Shown here: positions 1 through 11,081 of the stretch, one piece after another
Layout: each line of letters starts with the position of its first letter
Position numbering within the stretch: position 1 is the stretch's first letter
NCBI GenBank assembly: GCA_024685175.1
Contig: JAIKWD010000012.1
Location: 62,001 to 126,000 of the forward strand
DNA length: 64,000 bases
Reading direction: 5' to 3'
Source of the DNA: Bacteroidales bacterium
GTDB taxonomy: Bacteria > Bacteroidota > Bacteroidia > Bacteroidales > WCHB1-69
Translations under genes and position numbers: made by a program
The notes under the pieces: generated by a model
The model's input: the letters and a program-made list of their open reading frames with translations, nothing else
What the model was told of the DNA's origin: nothing
Database searches by the model: none

Positions 1-258
1 GGGAAAATAGCCTCTACGGGCCATTACGCTGTACAAAACAGGCGTAATATGGCCATTGGAGAGGAAAAACATGTCTTCGCCGTTGCCTCCACGGGTAAAA
101 TGTGCTGGATCGATATCCATGACTTCAAAAAAGAGGGCCGTCAAGAAATCAGCGCATCCCAACGAGCCGCCCGGGTGACCGGATTTAGCTCCATGCACCA
201 TTCTGATGATATCACGGCGTACTTGAGCCGCAACGTTTTGCAATGATTGTGTATCCAT
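1..258 (-). CDS. Transketolase, N-terminal part (truncated by window edge)
   Basis: Reverse complement from ATG at 258 reads MDTQSLQNVAAQVRRDIIRMVHGAKSGHPGGSLGCADFLTALFFEVMDIDP..., with the transketolase KSGHPGGSLG motif; open to the window edge; absent from the ORF track. Confidence 0.9.
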   Translation of the reverse strand, partial: MDTQSLQNVAAQVRRDIIRMVHGAKSGHPGGSLGCADFLTALFFEVMDIDPAHFTRGGNGEDMFFLSNGHITPVLYSVMARRGYFP

Positions 259-280
259 AATATTGTGTTTTTTGTCGATG

Positions 281-682
281 TTATAAAACCACCTCGGAAG
301 AAATCCTGCGGGCGATGTCTTGGAATTGTTCAGGGGTGAGTTGAACGCGTTCTTTCTTGAAGTCAAGGTCACCCACACCATTGATGGGTACAAGGTGAAT
401 GTGATTGTGTGGCACGTCAATACCGATAACGGCCACGCCCACGCGATTGCACGGGAAAGCCTTCTTGATGCCGACAGCCACCTTCTTGGCAAATACCATC
501 ATCTCGCCGAGCATATCGTCCGGCAAATCAAAAATATAGTCATTCTGCAATTTGGTGATAACCAATGTGTGACCTTCGGCTATCGGAGAGATATCTAGAA
601 AGGCAAAGAATTTATCGTTCTCGGCAATTTTATAACAAGGAATCTCTCCTTTAACAATTTTTGTAAAAATAGTATCCTCCAT
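281..682 (-). CDS. HIT family protein
   Basis: 133 aa, HNHIHLVP histidine triad; FTKIVKGEIPCYKIAE N-terminus. Confidence 0.93.
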   Translation of the reverse strand: MEDTIFTKIVKGEIPCYKIAENDKFFAFLDISPIAEGHTLVITKLQNDYIFDLPDDMLGEMMVFAKKVAVGIKKAFPCNRVGVAVIGIDVPHNHIHLVPINGVGDLDFKKERVQLTPEQFQDIARRISSEVVL

Positions 683-696
683 AATGTTGATTTTTT

Positions 697-1170
697 TTAA
701 CGTGCTACTTCCAAAATTTCAAAATCCATAGTTCCAGCGGGGGCTTGCATGGTGACCACATCGCCTTTGGAATTGCCGATAAGCGACTTGGCGAGAGGAC
801 TGGTGACGGAAATCTTACCAGCCTTAAAGTCGGATTCCGATTCTGGCACTATTGTATAAGTCATTACGGCACCCGTTTTCACATTTTTTACTGTAACGAT
901 AGAATAGATAAGAACTTTAGAGACATCTATCTTAGACTCGTCGAGGACGCGGGCCTTGGAGATGAGGTTGCGCAGATTGGCAATCTTAAGTTCCAAGAGA
1001 CCCTGAGCATCCTTAGCGGCATCGTACTCGGCATTTTCGGACAAATCGCCCTTATCACGCGCCTCCGCAATGGCTTGTGAAATCTTAGGTCTCTCCACTG
1101 ACTCCAATTCGTTCAGCTCTTTCTTCAGGGCATCGAGACCTTCCTGAGTGTAGTATTTTACATCTTCCAT
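697..1170 (-). CDS. greA: Transcription elongation factor GreA
   Basis: 157 aa, YYTQEGLDALKKELNELE...ARDKGDLSENAEYDAAKDAQ. Confidence 0.95.
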   Translation of the reverse strand: MEDVKYYTQEGLDALKKELNELESVERPKISQAIAEARDKGDLSENAEYDAAKDAQGLLELKIANLRNLISKARVLDESKIDVSKVLIYSIVTVKNVKTGAVMTYTIVPESESDFKAGKISVTSPLAKSLIGNSKGDVVTMQAPAGTMDFEILEVAR

Positions 1171-1192
1171 ATTCGTTGATTTTTATTACACA

Positions 1193-1224
1193 AATAGAAG
1201 AGGCTTTTGCAAGCCTCTTCTATT
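1193..1224 (-). terminator. Intrinsic terminator after the PorV-like gene
   Basis: Perfect 14-bp stem AATAGAAGAGGCTT / AAGCCTCTTCTATT with TTGC loop. Confidence 0.8.
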
Positions 1225-1249
1225 ATATTTAAAAAAGGGTTATACGATT

Positions 1250-2443
1250 TTACAATGTGAACTTGAGACCGATGTAGTGGCAACCCTTCCATTGATGGGT
1301 GAAGCGGTAGGCGTAGTCGATGTAGATACGGCTGCCGGTATTGCCTTTCTTCAACGGTATCACGCAGGTTGCACCCACGGAAGGACCAGTGAAGAAGGAA
1401 TCGCTGTTCATCATGATAGTAGACAACACTTGAGCTTGAGCGTTCTCACCATATTCAGTACGCTGTTTCTTGGATAAGTTCTCCAAGGAATAACCGGCGC
1501 GAATCATGAAATAGTTCATGAAGCCGTATTCCAAACCGATGGCGAACACATCGCGGCTGTAAGAGTTAGCGGTGAATGATCCAGCAATAGTGATTCTGTG
1601 TTGAGCCTCATCACGAGTCAAGCCTTCAGCCTCAAGATCTTCTTTGGACATGGATTTGTATTCGCCGCCGAAGACCAAGAAGTCGTAGGATACGCCGATA
1701 GACAACAAAGCGGGCATTTCACTTTCAGCGGAACGAATTGCAACGGTTTGTTCAGTTGTCGTACCATTGATGACACCCAAGAATGACATACCGTCACCCT
1801 TATAGCTCATAGGAAGACCGATGTTCTTCAAGGTCACACCGATTTTAAAGTTTTCAAACTTACCTGCGGTATACTGAACACCTGCATCCAAGGCAAAGCC
1901 AGTGGCGTGCAAGTCTGCAATACTTTCATTGATAACCTTAATGGAAACACCACCCTTGATGAAGTTGTTGAAAGACTTGGCATAGTGTAAGCCAATGTAC
2001 ATCAAGTTAGGGCTGAAAGTACCAAGGCCGCCTTCGGGCTGAGCCACCGTGGTAATGTCAATAGCGCCAAAACCCATTGAGTAGAAAGAAAGGCCTAAAA
2101 CACCAAAGTCCTTACCCTTACGTCCAAGATGTTGGGCGAAAGCGAGGGAGTTGATATTTACACCAGCCTTGGATCCTACCAAGTATTGGGCACGGTTGAA
2201 ACAGAATTCTGTTTTCTTGACATAAGTCAAGCCAGCTACGTTAGAGTAAACAGACTCAAGGCCACGGATCTCGGCAACACCTGCATTGGCCATGCCATTG
2301 GAACGGGCCCACGGGTCTATAAGCAAATGGGATGCACCAGCCTGACCGGAACGGTCTCTGTTACCTGCCCACACATTGGATGTGGGGACAGATAATAGAG
2401 CAATTACTGTGCAAATTATTAATGATTTAAATATATTTTTCAT
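1250..2443 (-). CDS. PorV/PorQ-like outer-membrane protein (T9SS-associated family)
   Basis: Signal peptide, DPWARSNGMANAGVAEIRGLESVYSNVAGL, beta-barrel-like, ends ...GLKFTL. Confidence 0.75.
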   Translation of the reverse strand: MKNIFKSLIICTVIALLSVPTSNVWAGNRDRSGQAGASHLLIDPWARSNGMANAGVAEIRGLESVYSNVAGLTYVKKTEFCFNRAQYLVGSKAGVNINSLAFAQHLGRKGKDFGVLGLSFYSMGFGAIDITTVAQPEGGLGTFSPNLMYIGLHYAKSFNNFIKGGVSIKVINESIADLHATGFALDAGVQYTAGKFENFKIGVTLKNIGLPMSYKGDGMSFLGVINGTTTEQTVAIRSAESEMPALLSIGVSYDFLVFGGEYKSMSKEDLEAEGLTRDEAQHRITIAGSFTANSYSRDVFAIGLEYGFMNYFMIRAGYSLENLSKKQRTEYGENAQAQVLSTIMMNSDSFFTGPSVGATCVIPLKKGNTGSRIYIDYAYRFTHQWKGCHYIGLKFTL

Positions 2444-2473
2444 AACTTCTCTGTTTTTACGTAATTGTTAATT

Positions 2474-5400
2474 TTAGAAACCATTCAAGTCGGTAGGACG
2501 CATAGCACAGAAGAATTTGAGGGTACGCTCGCCAATGCCAGGAGCTTTCACATGGATAATGTAAACGCCACCTGCAATAGGAATGTTAGCGTGGTTCTTC
2601 AAATCCCACTCCACATAGGAGGAAGCATCACCCTTCGTAAGGGTTCTGATCAGGGTACCGTTGACGGTGTAGATAGAAATCGTACAATTAGTAGGTAAGT
2701 TCACGATGCGGACATAATTCTGCAAAGCAGTGTGTTCGTATTGTGAGAATCCATAGTAAGGATTAGGTACGATATTGATTTCGTCCAACAGAGTTTGAAC
2801 CGTCTCTTCAGACTTGGCAACTTCTGTGGGGATCAAGTTTCTCGTAGTGAATTCATACATAGGATATCCGCTGTTCTCAGAAGCGTTAGGCGACTGTGAA
2901 GGATCATCATACCAACGGGAGGAGTATCTCATGTACGGACGAGTGACACGTAACTTGATGGTGGCATCGCTTGACAACCAGTTGTTTTCTTGTAAGGCAG
3001 CAGGCATCGGGATGCTGGTCCACATTACGTTGTTGAAGAGTTGTTGCTTCAACATGTTTCTACGACCATTAGCAGGAGTGGTAATGCTTTCGACGGTACT
3101 GAACTTGGCTTTCAACCAAGCACCTTCATCGTAAGGACCACACTCGTAGAACGGATATTGTTGACCGTTGTAGTTAATATAACCACCATGGTTCAAGTTG
3201 ACACCCGTCATCTTATCGCTATCATTGTAGTTTCTCTTCTTGTTGGCGTCAACCCAGTAGTTACTACAGGTATTGCCAGAACTGCCAACGATGTATACAT
3301 AGTGACGACCGCCATTGAGAGGCTCACCATATTCAATTCCATAGGAGTCACGGAGAGTATTGAATGTGGTTACTGACAATGCGTATGGTTGACCATCATC
3401 ATCAAGTTGAAGTTCGCCTGTTCTTGGATCTTTTGCATATGCATAAACACTTGTCGGATTGAAGATCATGTCGTTACCATTGTTCATAGTATCGAGAGAG
3501 TTTTCAGCGAACATAATGTTCAATCTTTCACCAGTCTCAACATTGATAGCATAACCAGGGAACCAACCCATACCTGTTGTACCGCTGCCATCGGGGTTAC
3601 CCTCTTTGTCAACAGAAGGACAATGTTTGGGTTCGTGACGGTAGTTCATATAAGTTTGGCCTCCGAATTCTTGAGGAACCTTATAATCGGTACGGGAAGA
3701 GGATCCAGCCTCAAGCACAACGCAACGGGTCCATTTGCTCTTATCCGGGGTAAGTACGATATCCACGGAATAAAGATTGGTCATGGTTTGGCTGTAACCT
3801 GGGTGCAAAGAACCGGTTGTCATCTTGGCAAACTCGAAACCAGGGTTAGCAGGACCATCTTTCGAGGTGATATTTTTATCATCAGCCTGCATATACTTGG
3901 CTTGCGGGCCACCATCATAAGGTGAAGAGAGGACGTAAGGAGCCCAAGTGCCACCTATGAGATCTTCAAATTGCTGTTGAGGATCCTTGAAAGCACGAGT
4001 ATAGTCGATATCCGGCTGACCTTGGTCATCCAAACCTTTGAAGAACTCATAGATACAAATCATATCCTCGGTACGCCACATCATGTAGTTGCCACTAGCA
4101 CCTGTCTGTTGTTCGCCCCAATCTTCCCACTTACCAGAAGCTTGTTGACCAGAGTGAATCCAGTTGGATGGATAGTCACCTTCATCGTCAACCACGCCAG
4201 ACAACCACGGTATGCCACCATCATAGGTGATTTCAGAACCGATATAGTCTACTTGACCATACTTCGACAGATTCGCATAGGTTAAACCACCTAAACGCAT
4301 GTTGACTTGTTCAATGATTTCATCTTGGTGAATATTGAAATTAGCATTCTTCACGGAAACGGAGAAACCGAGATCCAGGAAGAGTTCCTCATTCGTAACA
4401 CTGATGGGCTTAGCGGTGTTGAACACACGATCCAATCCCATTTCAGCCAACTCATCATCAGAGATTTCATCGGAGATGATCAATTGCCATTCGGTGCTAT
4501 CGTTCACATCCTCACTTACAGAGTTCGGGAGGAATTTAATAGAGTAGTCGCAAGGTTTCACTTGCAACGGGTCGATGACCTTGACGCTCAACGGACCGTA
4601 GTTGTTCTTGTATTGTACATTATTATATGTATTATTGGCAAGAATAAGGTCGCGAGACTCGTCTGTCATATCCAAGAAATAACCACCGTTACCTTGACCC
4701 TCAATACGGGTGATCATAGGTTGATCACCATAAGAACAATTGACGAGGTTCTCAACATTCTTGTGGGGAACACCGGTATAAACCTTGATGTTACGACGAC
4801 CAGCCAGATAAGGCGTCTTTTGACCATCCAAATGATCGGCATCCAAGGTGAATTTCTTATACTCATTGTAACCATAAGCAATCACCATGAAATAGTATTC
4901 CTTGTGGTTAACCAAAGCCTTATTGGAACCGCTGGCGAATTTATCTTCGGTTACTCTCAAAGAGTGGAAAATACCCTTGTTGGCACCATCCACCATTTCA
5001 GTAGCTACAGATGCGCCAACAGCGTCGTTGTAGATCCAGTTGACCAATTGGCCGGCTTCGTTTTCAATGTCACATTGGGCGATAAGGACAGCCTTGCTGA
5101 GGTCACCGATATCGGTGGCGCTGACAGAAGCGTTAGCCAATTGATAAATCTGATAACCTTCAAACTTATATTGACGATCATGTGTGCTCAAAGTATCGTG
5201 AAGAACGACGGGCACTTCTTTTCTGACCACAAAGGTATCAGGCTCGCCGGCAGCATTGTACGCGAAAACCGTATCGTACACGGTTACAAACTCCGTTCTT
5301 TCCAACGTATGCGTGATTTGAGGATCAAGTTCATGATAGGTTTCGTGATAGTTGTTACTGTTTCTATCTTCGTTGGAGAGATAGATGACGAGTTCATTTT

Positions 5401-7207
5401 CAAGTTCGCGGATAGTCAAATCCGGAGCATCAGGACCATCAAGGGTCTTGAAACAGTTCTCGAAAAGTGATTGGCACTTATCATCGGCAATCTTCAACAA
5501 GTCAACAGAAGCGAGAGCACCACCTTGAGAAGCACGTGCCCAAGGAATACCAACAGTAATATAGTTGACAGAACCTGGTTTCAAGGTGAAAGGACCAGCG
5601 GATTGCATGAAACGACGGTCATAGGGAGCGTTGTTTTCATTAGCTTCCGTCCAGCCACCATCTTTGCCGTATTGTGGGTCAATACCTTGAGTACCCCAAT
5701 TACAAATATCGGAGGTACCAGGGAACATGAAGTCGCAATAGGGACCACTGGTGTTATAGGCATCGCCACCGAATTTCATCTTGACGTTGTCTCTCCAAAT
5801 ACCCTTCAACATGTTATAATACTGATAAGCTTCGCGAGGGTCACCGATAGGAGTATCGTCATTGTTGTGGAAGACGAATCTTCTCATACCGAAACGTTCG
5901 TTATCAATAATGCTATCACCAAAGTTAACACCGTTGATAGCCATTTGGTCGAGTTCGTATTGGCCAGAGAGGAATCTATCGCAATATCCGACAACCGTTC
6001 TAGCACTATCAGCATAGAATTTTGGGTTATCTCTGTTATCGGCATCCATGTAAGGTCCTTGGAAGAAGTCGACACCTACCGCAGGGGGTTGGTCGCCATA
6101 AGCCCAGGTTTGACCTGAACCATCCACGTTGGTACCATTGTAGCAGTAACCCAAACCACGACCCACATCGCAACCTACGTAGTCATCATGAGAATATCCC
6201 AAATCAGGGTCAACCCATTGAGAGAAGTAAGTTTCTCTCAAGGAATAGGTGGAACGGTTGATAATCTCATAGGAGTAGAACGTCATGTTGTTCAGTTCGT
6301 CGTTTGTGGAGAAACCGAAACACTGTCCACGGATTTCCAAGCCGATCTGTTGACCGTTGGATTCGGAGTGTTTGCCACCCTTATCGTTGAAAATCCAGAA
6401 CAGGGTAGCATCGCCTTTCAGCACGTGGTCGGCATAGATCATACCATTGGAACGTCTCCAATCATATTCAAAGTCCGTCGTGGTAGATCCACCATAGTTA
6501 TTGCGCTCTGTCCACAAGTCTTCGGGAGTACGAGGCAATTGGTGAGCCGCGGCGAGGGCGATATTGTCTTCCGTCCAAGGACAGAGGTCGTTGTTAATGT
6601 CATAGTAAGGATAGTCACCATTTTCAGGATCATACACCTCGTTGTTATTGACATCTTTGAAAGGAGCCAAATAGTAGGAATAGCCTTCATCGCCATGGGC
6701 AGGCCAGTTGGCAATGGAGGAAGGCATCACATAACCAGAAGTGTTGTAACCGGTAATGTGTTGGTCAACTTCAGCTCTGGTAATCTTGAAGTGCTTATCA
6801 AATTTGATACATTCCGACTGTGTTGTTGTTGCACCGGTGATCTTCAGAGGGCCGGTCCAATAGTCGTCACCCACTTGTCTGAAACGCACGGCGGCGAGTT
6901 TCAACTGGTCGTTCTCATCATAACCACCGATCCAAAGAGCGGCACAGAACATGGAGGTCTTACCAGATCCGATAGGTACCTCATATTCAGCCAATTCCTT
7001 GAACCACATCGTACCACCAGTCTCGATATAGGCACGCACGTTGTTCACCGTAAGCTCGTTGGAGCTACTTGCGGGCAGACAGGTTGCAGATTCTGCCTTG
7101 GGTGAGGAAGATCTACGTTCTCCTTTAAGTCTCTCGGCATGCAGCGCGGGTAGCATCATGCACACCATCAGGAGCGTTAAGCAGAAAATTTTACTAATAT
7201 TTTTCAT
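2474..7207 (-). CDS. Large secreted/surface protein with T9SS type A-like sorting tail
   Basis: 1577 aa; signal peptide; C-terminus IVPNPYYGFS...VRIVNLPTNCTISIYTVNGTLIRTL...WDLKNHANIPIAGGVYIIHV resembles the type A CTD. Confidence 0.8.
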   Translation of the reverse strand: MKNISKIFCLTLLMVCMMLPALHAERLKGERRSSSPKAESATCLPASSSNELTVNNVRAYIETGGTMWFKELAEYEVPIGSGKTSMFCAALWIGGYDENDQLKLAAVRFRQVGDDYWTGPLKITGATTTQSECIKFDKHFKITRAEVDQHITGYNTSGYVMPSSIANWPAHGDEGYSYYLAPFKDVNNNEVYDPENGDYPYYDINNDLCPWTEDNIALAAAHQLPRTPEDLWTERNNYGGSTTTDFEYDWRRSNGMIYADHVLKGDATLFWIFNDKGGKHSESNGQQIGLEIRGQCFGFSTNDELNNMTFYSYEIINRSTYSLRETYFSQWVDPDLGYSHDDYVGCDVGRGLGYCYNGTNVDGSGQTWAYGDQPPAVGVDFFQGPYMDADNRDNPKFYADSARTVVGYCDRFLSGQYELDQMAINGVNFGDSIIDNERFGMRRFVFHNNDDTPIGDPREAYQYYNMLKGIWRDNVKMKFGGDAYNTSGPYCDFMFPGTSDICNWGTQGIDPQYGKDGGWTEANENNAPYDRRFMQSAGPFTLKPGSVNYITVGIPWARASQGGALASVDLLKIADDKCQSLFENCFKTLDGPDAPDLTIRELENELVIYLSNEDRNSNNYHETYHELDPQITHTLERTEFVTVYDTVFAYNAAGEPDTFVVRKEVPVVLHDTLSTHDRQYKFEGYQIYQLANASVSATDIGDLSKAVLIAQCDIENEAGQLVNWIYNDAVGASVATEMVDGANKGIFHSLRVTEDKFASGSNKALVNHKEYYFMVIAYGYNEYKKFTLDADHLDGQKTPYLAGRRNIKVYTGVPHKNVENLVNCSYGDQPMITRIEGQGNGGYFLDMTDESRDLILANNTYNNVQYKNNYGPLSVKVIDPLQVKPCDYSIKFLPNSVSEDVNDSTEWQLIISDEISDDELAEMGLDRVFNTAKPISVTNEELFLDLGFSVSVKNANFNIHQDEIIEQVNMRLGGLTYANLSKYGQVDYIGSEITYDGGIPWLSGVVDDEGDYPSNWIHSGQQASGKWEDWGEQQTGASGNYMMWRTEDMICIYEFFKGLDDQGQPDIDYTRAFKDPQQQFEDLIGGTWAPYVLSSPYDGGPQAKYMQADDKNITSKDGPANPGFEFAKMTTGSLHPGYSQTMTNLYSVDIVLTPDKSKWTRCVVLEAGSSSRTDYKVPQEFGGQTYMNYRHEPKHCPSVDKEGNPDGSGTTGMGWFPGYAINVETGERLNIMFAENSLDTMNNGNDMIFNPTSVYAYAKDPRTGELQLDDDGQPYALSVTTFNTLRDSYGIEYGEPLNGGRHYVYIVGSSGNTCSNYWVDANKKRNYNDSDKMTGVNLNHGGYINYNGQQYPFYECGPYDEGAWLKAKFSTVESITTPANGRRNMLKQQLFNNVMWTSIPMPAALQENNWLSSDATIKLRVTRPYMRYSSRWYDDPSQSPNASENSGYPMYEFTTRNLIPTEVAKSEETVQTLLDEINIVPNPYYGFSQYEHTALQNYVRIVNLPTNCTISIYTVNGTLIRTLTKGDASSYVEWDLKNHANIPIAGGVYIIHVKAPGIGERTLKFFCAMRPTDLNGF

Positions 7208-7232
7208 ATATTCTATATTTTATTTCTAACTG

Positions 7233-10200
7233 TTAAAAACCGAATTGAATACCCAAGCTGGCGCGAATCGGACGGCTGTAGTTGTACGGATTCTGAACTC
7301 TCATCTGATAATAGTTGATGAAAGAAGGCACGTAGATTTGAGCATTGATAGAACGCTGGTATTCAGCTGCGGAAAGGTAACCATCATCATCCGGGTTTCC
7401 AGTGTAGTCATATACTGAAATCACGTTCTTGAAGTTGAAGAGGTTTTGGATATCAACATAAATGGTAAGGTAACCAGGCTTTGCGGATTTAGCATTACCG
7501 TCTTTATCCTTAGCATTCTTATTCAAGTTGAAGATGAAAGTCTTGTCAAGACGCAAGTCGCATTGGAATTGCCACGGCATGTTAGAGCCGTAGAGAGAAC
7601 CAGAGATGGTAGAAGTGGTACCAGCCACGATGGTAGAGTTAGGTGTACTGGAACGGGTGTACGGTGTACCTGAAGCAGCAGAGAGCAAGAGGGAAATGCC
7701 AGTGTTGGCGAGCCATTGAATGGTCTTCGTGGTCGGCTTTCCATCCACCATGATCGTTTTTTCAGAAGTAGGACCATCATAGTCCACACCATTTTCATAA
7801 CGATAGTCGAGGTTAACACCGATTCTGTGTCTTTGGTCGAATGACAAATTGGTCAGGGTTCTCAAGTTCGGTTGGTTAGCGGCCAAGATGGACAACTGTG
7901 ACGTAGCGCTGGAACCAGTACCTTTAGCATATTGCAAAGTGTAGTTGGCAGACAGGGTCAAGTTGTGCGTTCTGTTCATTCTGTAGGAGAAGGTGAAACC
8001 TTGAACCGTACCGAAGTCAATGTTTTGATAAGAATAATAGGTGTTGGGATATGCACCAGAGAAACGGTAGGCTTGGATTTGATTACGTTTCTCAGAATAG
8101 TATGCACTGATACTGATGGAAGACTTGTTGCCAATCTTCTGACGGAAACCGATTTCATAGTCAATACTCTGTTGCGGTTTCATGTTGGGGTTGCTGATAA
8201 TGCTACCGGCGCCGTTACGTTGAGAGATGAACAAGTAATCCACAGGAGAAATTTGCAAGTTGGTAGGACGAGAAGTGATAATGTTGTAGTGAGCGTAGAA
8301 CAAAGAGTTGTCGGAGACAGGGAATGAGAAGGAGATACGAGGCATGACAGACCATTGTGCCTTGTAATCCGTGAAAGCGCTTGATTCAACCTTCGTAATA
8401 CCGCTGATGAGGTTGTTGTTTTCATCGTAAAGCGGGTTTTTCAATATAGGACCATTCACGTTCAAGGAAAGGGCTGTTTCAGGGTTGATAACCTCTTGAC
8501 CATTGGCGTTGTACCAAGTGTCGCCACTACGATAACCAACGATGGAACCCGTGCTGAACTCGCTACCTGCGATGTCAGCTTCGCTCAAATAAGTGTCATT
8601 GCCTTGATAGTAAACAACCCAATCGCCTTGAGCATTGCTAGCGTTTGTGAAGACGTCAGCAATAGTAGCATTGGCGTAAGCAGGATTTTTTCTCAAGATT
8701 TCCATGATGTTATCAACCGTATAGGCCTCACGCAACAAATACGGGTCTTTCAACACTTCCTGGTTGGCGTCGAAACGGTCAACACGAATACCGACGTTGA
8801 ACAACAAGGAGTTGATGGAGAATTTGTCTTGCAAATAGAAGGCCATATAGATAGGTTCGTAAGCACCAATGGAATAGGTACGTTTGCCATTGTATCCGAT
8901 ATTGTTGAAGAAGTCGGAAATAGTCGTTTTGTGCTTGTTGATTTTTCCAGTATAGTCATAGCCATAATAGCTTACCATCGGTGAAACACCGGAAGAAGTA
9001 CCCAACAACAGTTCCTCAGCATCAAACATGTCTACGCTGAAGGTGCTGGGGTCGAGGTTGTCTATATCAATCCAGTCGCTACCATTAGGATCAAGACCCA
9101 ATTTCTTACGAAGATTTCTATCGAATGTGGTCTGGCTTTCCAACTGGACCAAACGATCGTAGTCGACATAAACATATTCATCATCATTGGTGATGATTGG
9201 GTTTTCCATATCCAACTCCATAATGTGGCTGTTGGTCTCGTTTCTCATAAGGGTCCACAAAGTGACAGGTCCAATACCATATCCGCGATAAGTCAGTTTC
9301 TCAAAGTCGAAACCAAACTTGATTTCGTGGTTTTGGATGTTCATGGAGATACTAGCCTTGGCACCGATTTGTTCGGTTTGGCCTTTGCTGTAGCCGTTGG
9401 AAACTGTACCCGGAGAATAATACATGGAGTAAATCAAGCTAGGAGACTCGCCGTTAAGCAGAGCACCGAACTGTTGGTACAGGTTAAGGTCGATAGGGAA
9501 TCCATCATAGGTTAAGTTATAGATATCTTGATCAGTATATTGGTCTCTGAAGTTCAAGGCATATTGCGACAGAATGGGGTTCACATCGAAGTTAGGATTA
9601 ACTTGGAACGTTACCACAGAGTCATACCATCCTTGGAACAAATATCCGGGGCTACCGATATGGTGGATAGTACTATCATTGATTACAATGTCCGTCTCTT
9701 GGAAGTATTGGTAGCTCTTTACCTTGTTGGTCGTAAATTTGCCCACATAACCATATTCAAACAATCTGTCTTTATGTCTGGCAGCGTATGAGAAGGAGTT
9801 GAAACGGGTGTAGTTGACGTTCAAGTCATACATCACGTTCTTGAGAACTCCCGTACCCGTGGTGTCGGTGAAGACACGGTGATTGAGTCGGGCGTTCAAA
9901 CGCAGGGTGGCATTTGTGGAGATGGGGTTGTTGTCGCCGTTCATCAGGGCGAAAGTGCTGCTCCAAGACTTACCGGTCAAGTATTCATAAGATCCACCGA
10001 GGGAAAGTCTCATGTTGTTCTTCTTACCGAGGGTGAAGTCTAACTTCAATTGTCCGAGGTAATCCCAGTTGGCAGCATTCTTTCTTACGCGCTCTTTGTG
10101 GAAAGCATCGCTAGTCAAATAGCAAGCTTCTTGATACCAAGTACCGAAAGCTTCGTTGGTATAACGCAACGGGTTGGCGATGATAGCGTCGCGGGTTTCG

Positions 10201-11081
10201 TCATTAGCCACCCAAACACCACCACGGGCAGGAGCGGCATCGTGATCGTAGGAGACCTCACCACTGAACATGAAACCGACACGAGTAGGATCACTCTTCT
10301 TCTTGCCCTTTACCAGCGGACCGGAAATAGATACAGCGCCCAGGAAGTTGTTGTAACCATCGATGGAACCTCTCAACTCAACAGAGCCGTGGAAGTCCTT
10401 CGGGGCGGATTTTGTCGTGATGACGGTGAAGGAAGTACCATCACCATATTCAGCAGGAATACCACCTTGGATCAACTGAGCTTCTTCAATGGACTGCATG
10501 GAGATACCGCCATTACCACGGACACGCACACCATCGATGATGGTCTGCTGACCGTCGGAACGGTTACCACGCACAGAGTTCATGGCACCGTCCACACTCT
10601 GGACGCCTTCCAAGTTGGCCAATGCACTCGTTACGGAACGACCCGGTGTCGTACGCACGTTGTCACCGCTGATACGACTCGTTGAACTCGTGTTATCCGG
10701 ATCGAACACAGGCGGTTCGTACTTGATCACGACCTCTTCCAAGTCACTGGAACAGTCAATCGCAAAGTCAATGAAGAGCACCTGGCTGGTACCCACTTTG
10801 ATATCGGTCTTTTTCAGGGATTTCTTACATGTCATCTGGGCATCTGCCTCAAGATCGTAAGTTCCCAACTCAACACCGAACATCGAGTACTCACCCTTGT
10901 CGTCAGCCATTGCCATGTTCACAACCTTGTCGTCAATCTTCAGGAAAACCTTCGTGAACTGCAACGGCTCACCCGTCTGGTCCACAACCTTTCCCTTGAT
11001 GGTACTGGTCTGTGAAAATGCTACGCTTGTGAAAAGGATGATCACTCCTAGAACTGAGAGTAATTTTTTAATCATAGCCAT
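7233..11081 (-). CDS. TonB-dependent receptor with N-terminal carboxypeptidase-regulatory-like domain
   Basis: 1282 aa; signal peptide, STIKGKVVDQTGEPLQFTKVFL domain, plug-like RSVTSALANLEGVQS...VRGNRSDGQQTIIDGVRVRG, barrel ending ...GIQFGF. Confidence 0.88.
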   Translation of the reverse strand: MAMIKKLLSVLGVIILFTSVAFSQTSTIKGKVVDQTGEPLQFTKVFLKIDDKVVNMAMADDKGEYSMFGVELGTYDLEADAQMTCKKSLKKTDIKVGTSQVLFIDFAIDCSSDLEEVVIKYEPPVFDPDNTSSTSRISGDNVRTTPGRSVTSALANLEGVQSVDGAMNSVRGNRSDGQQTIIDGVRVRGNGGISMQSIEEAQLIQGGIPAEYGDGTSFTVITTKSAPKDFHGSVELRGSIDGYNNFLGAVSISGPLVKGKKKSDPTRVGFMFSGEVSYDHDAAPARGGVWVANDETRDAIIANPLRYTNEAFGTWYQEACYLTSDAFHKERVRKNAANWDYLGQLKLDFTLGKKNNMRLSLGGSYEYLTGKSWSSTFALMNGDNNPISTNATLRLNARLNHRVFTDTTGTGVLKNVMYDLNVNYTRFNSFSYAARHKDRLFEYGYVGKFTTNKVKSYQYFQETDIVINDSTIHHIGSPGYLFQGWYDSVVTFQVNPNFDVNPILSQYALNFRDQYTDQDIYNLTYDGFPIDLNLYQQFGALLNGESPSLIYSMYYSPGTVSNGYSKGQTEQIGAKASISMNIQNHEIKFGFDFEKLTYRGYGIGPVTLWTLMRNETNSHIMELDMENPIITNDDEYVYVDYDRLVQLESQTTFDRNLRKKLGLDPNGSDWIDIDNLDPSTFSVDMFDAEELLLGTSSGVSPMVSYYGYDYTGKINKHKTTISDFFNNIGYNGKRTYSIGAYEPIYMAFYLQDKFSINSLLFNVGIRVDRFDANQEVLKDPYLLREAYTVDNIMEILRKNPAYANATIADVFTNASNAQGDWVVYYQGNDTYLSEADIAGSEFSTGSIVGYRSGDTWYNANGQEVINPETALSLNVNGPILKNPLYDENNNLISGITKVESSAFTDYKAQWSVMPRISFSFPVSDNSLFYAHYNIITSRPTNLQISPVDYLFISQRNGAGSIISNPNMKPQQSIDYEIGFRQKIGNKSSISISAYYSEKRNQIQAYRFSGAYPNTYYSYQNIDFGTVQGFTFSYRMNRTHNLTLSANYTLQYAKGTGSSATSQLSILAANQPNLRTLTNLSFDQRHRIGVNLDYRYENGVDYDGPTSEKTIMVDGKPTTKTIQWLANTGISLLLSAASGTPYTRSSTPNSTIVAGTTSTISGSLYGSNMPWQFQCDLRLDKTFIFNLNKNAKDKDGNAKSAKPGYLTIYVDIQNLFNFKNVISVYDYTGNPDDDGYLSAAEYQRSINAQIYVPSFINYYQMRVQNPYNYSRPIRASLGIQFGF

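Noticed and set aside
4307-5470. 387-aa plus-strand ORF
   Set aside because: Antisense to the T9SS cargo gene; no family signature.
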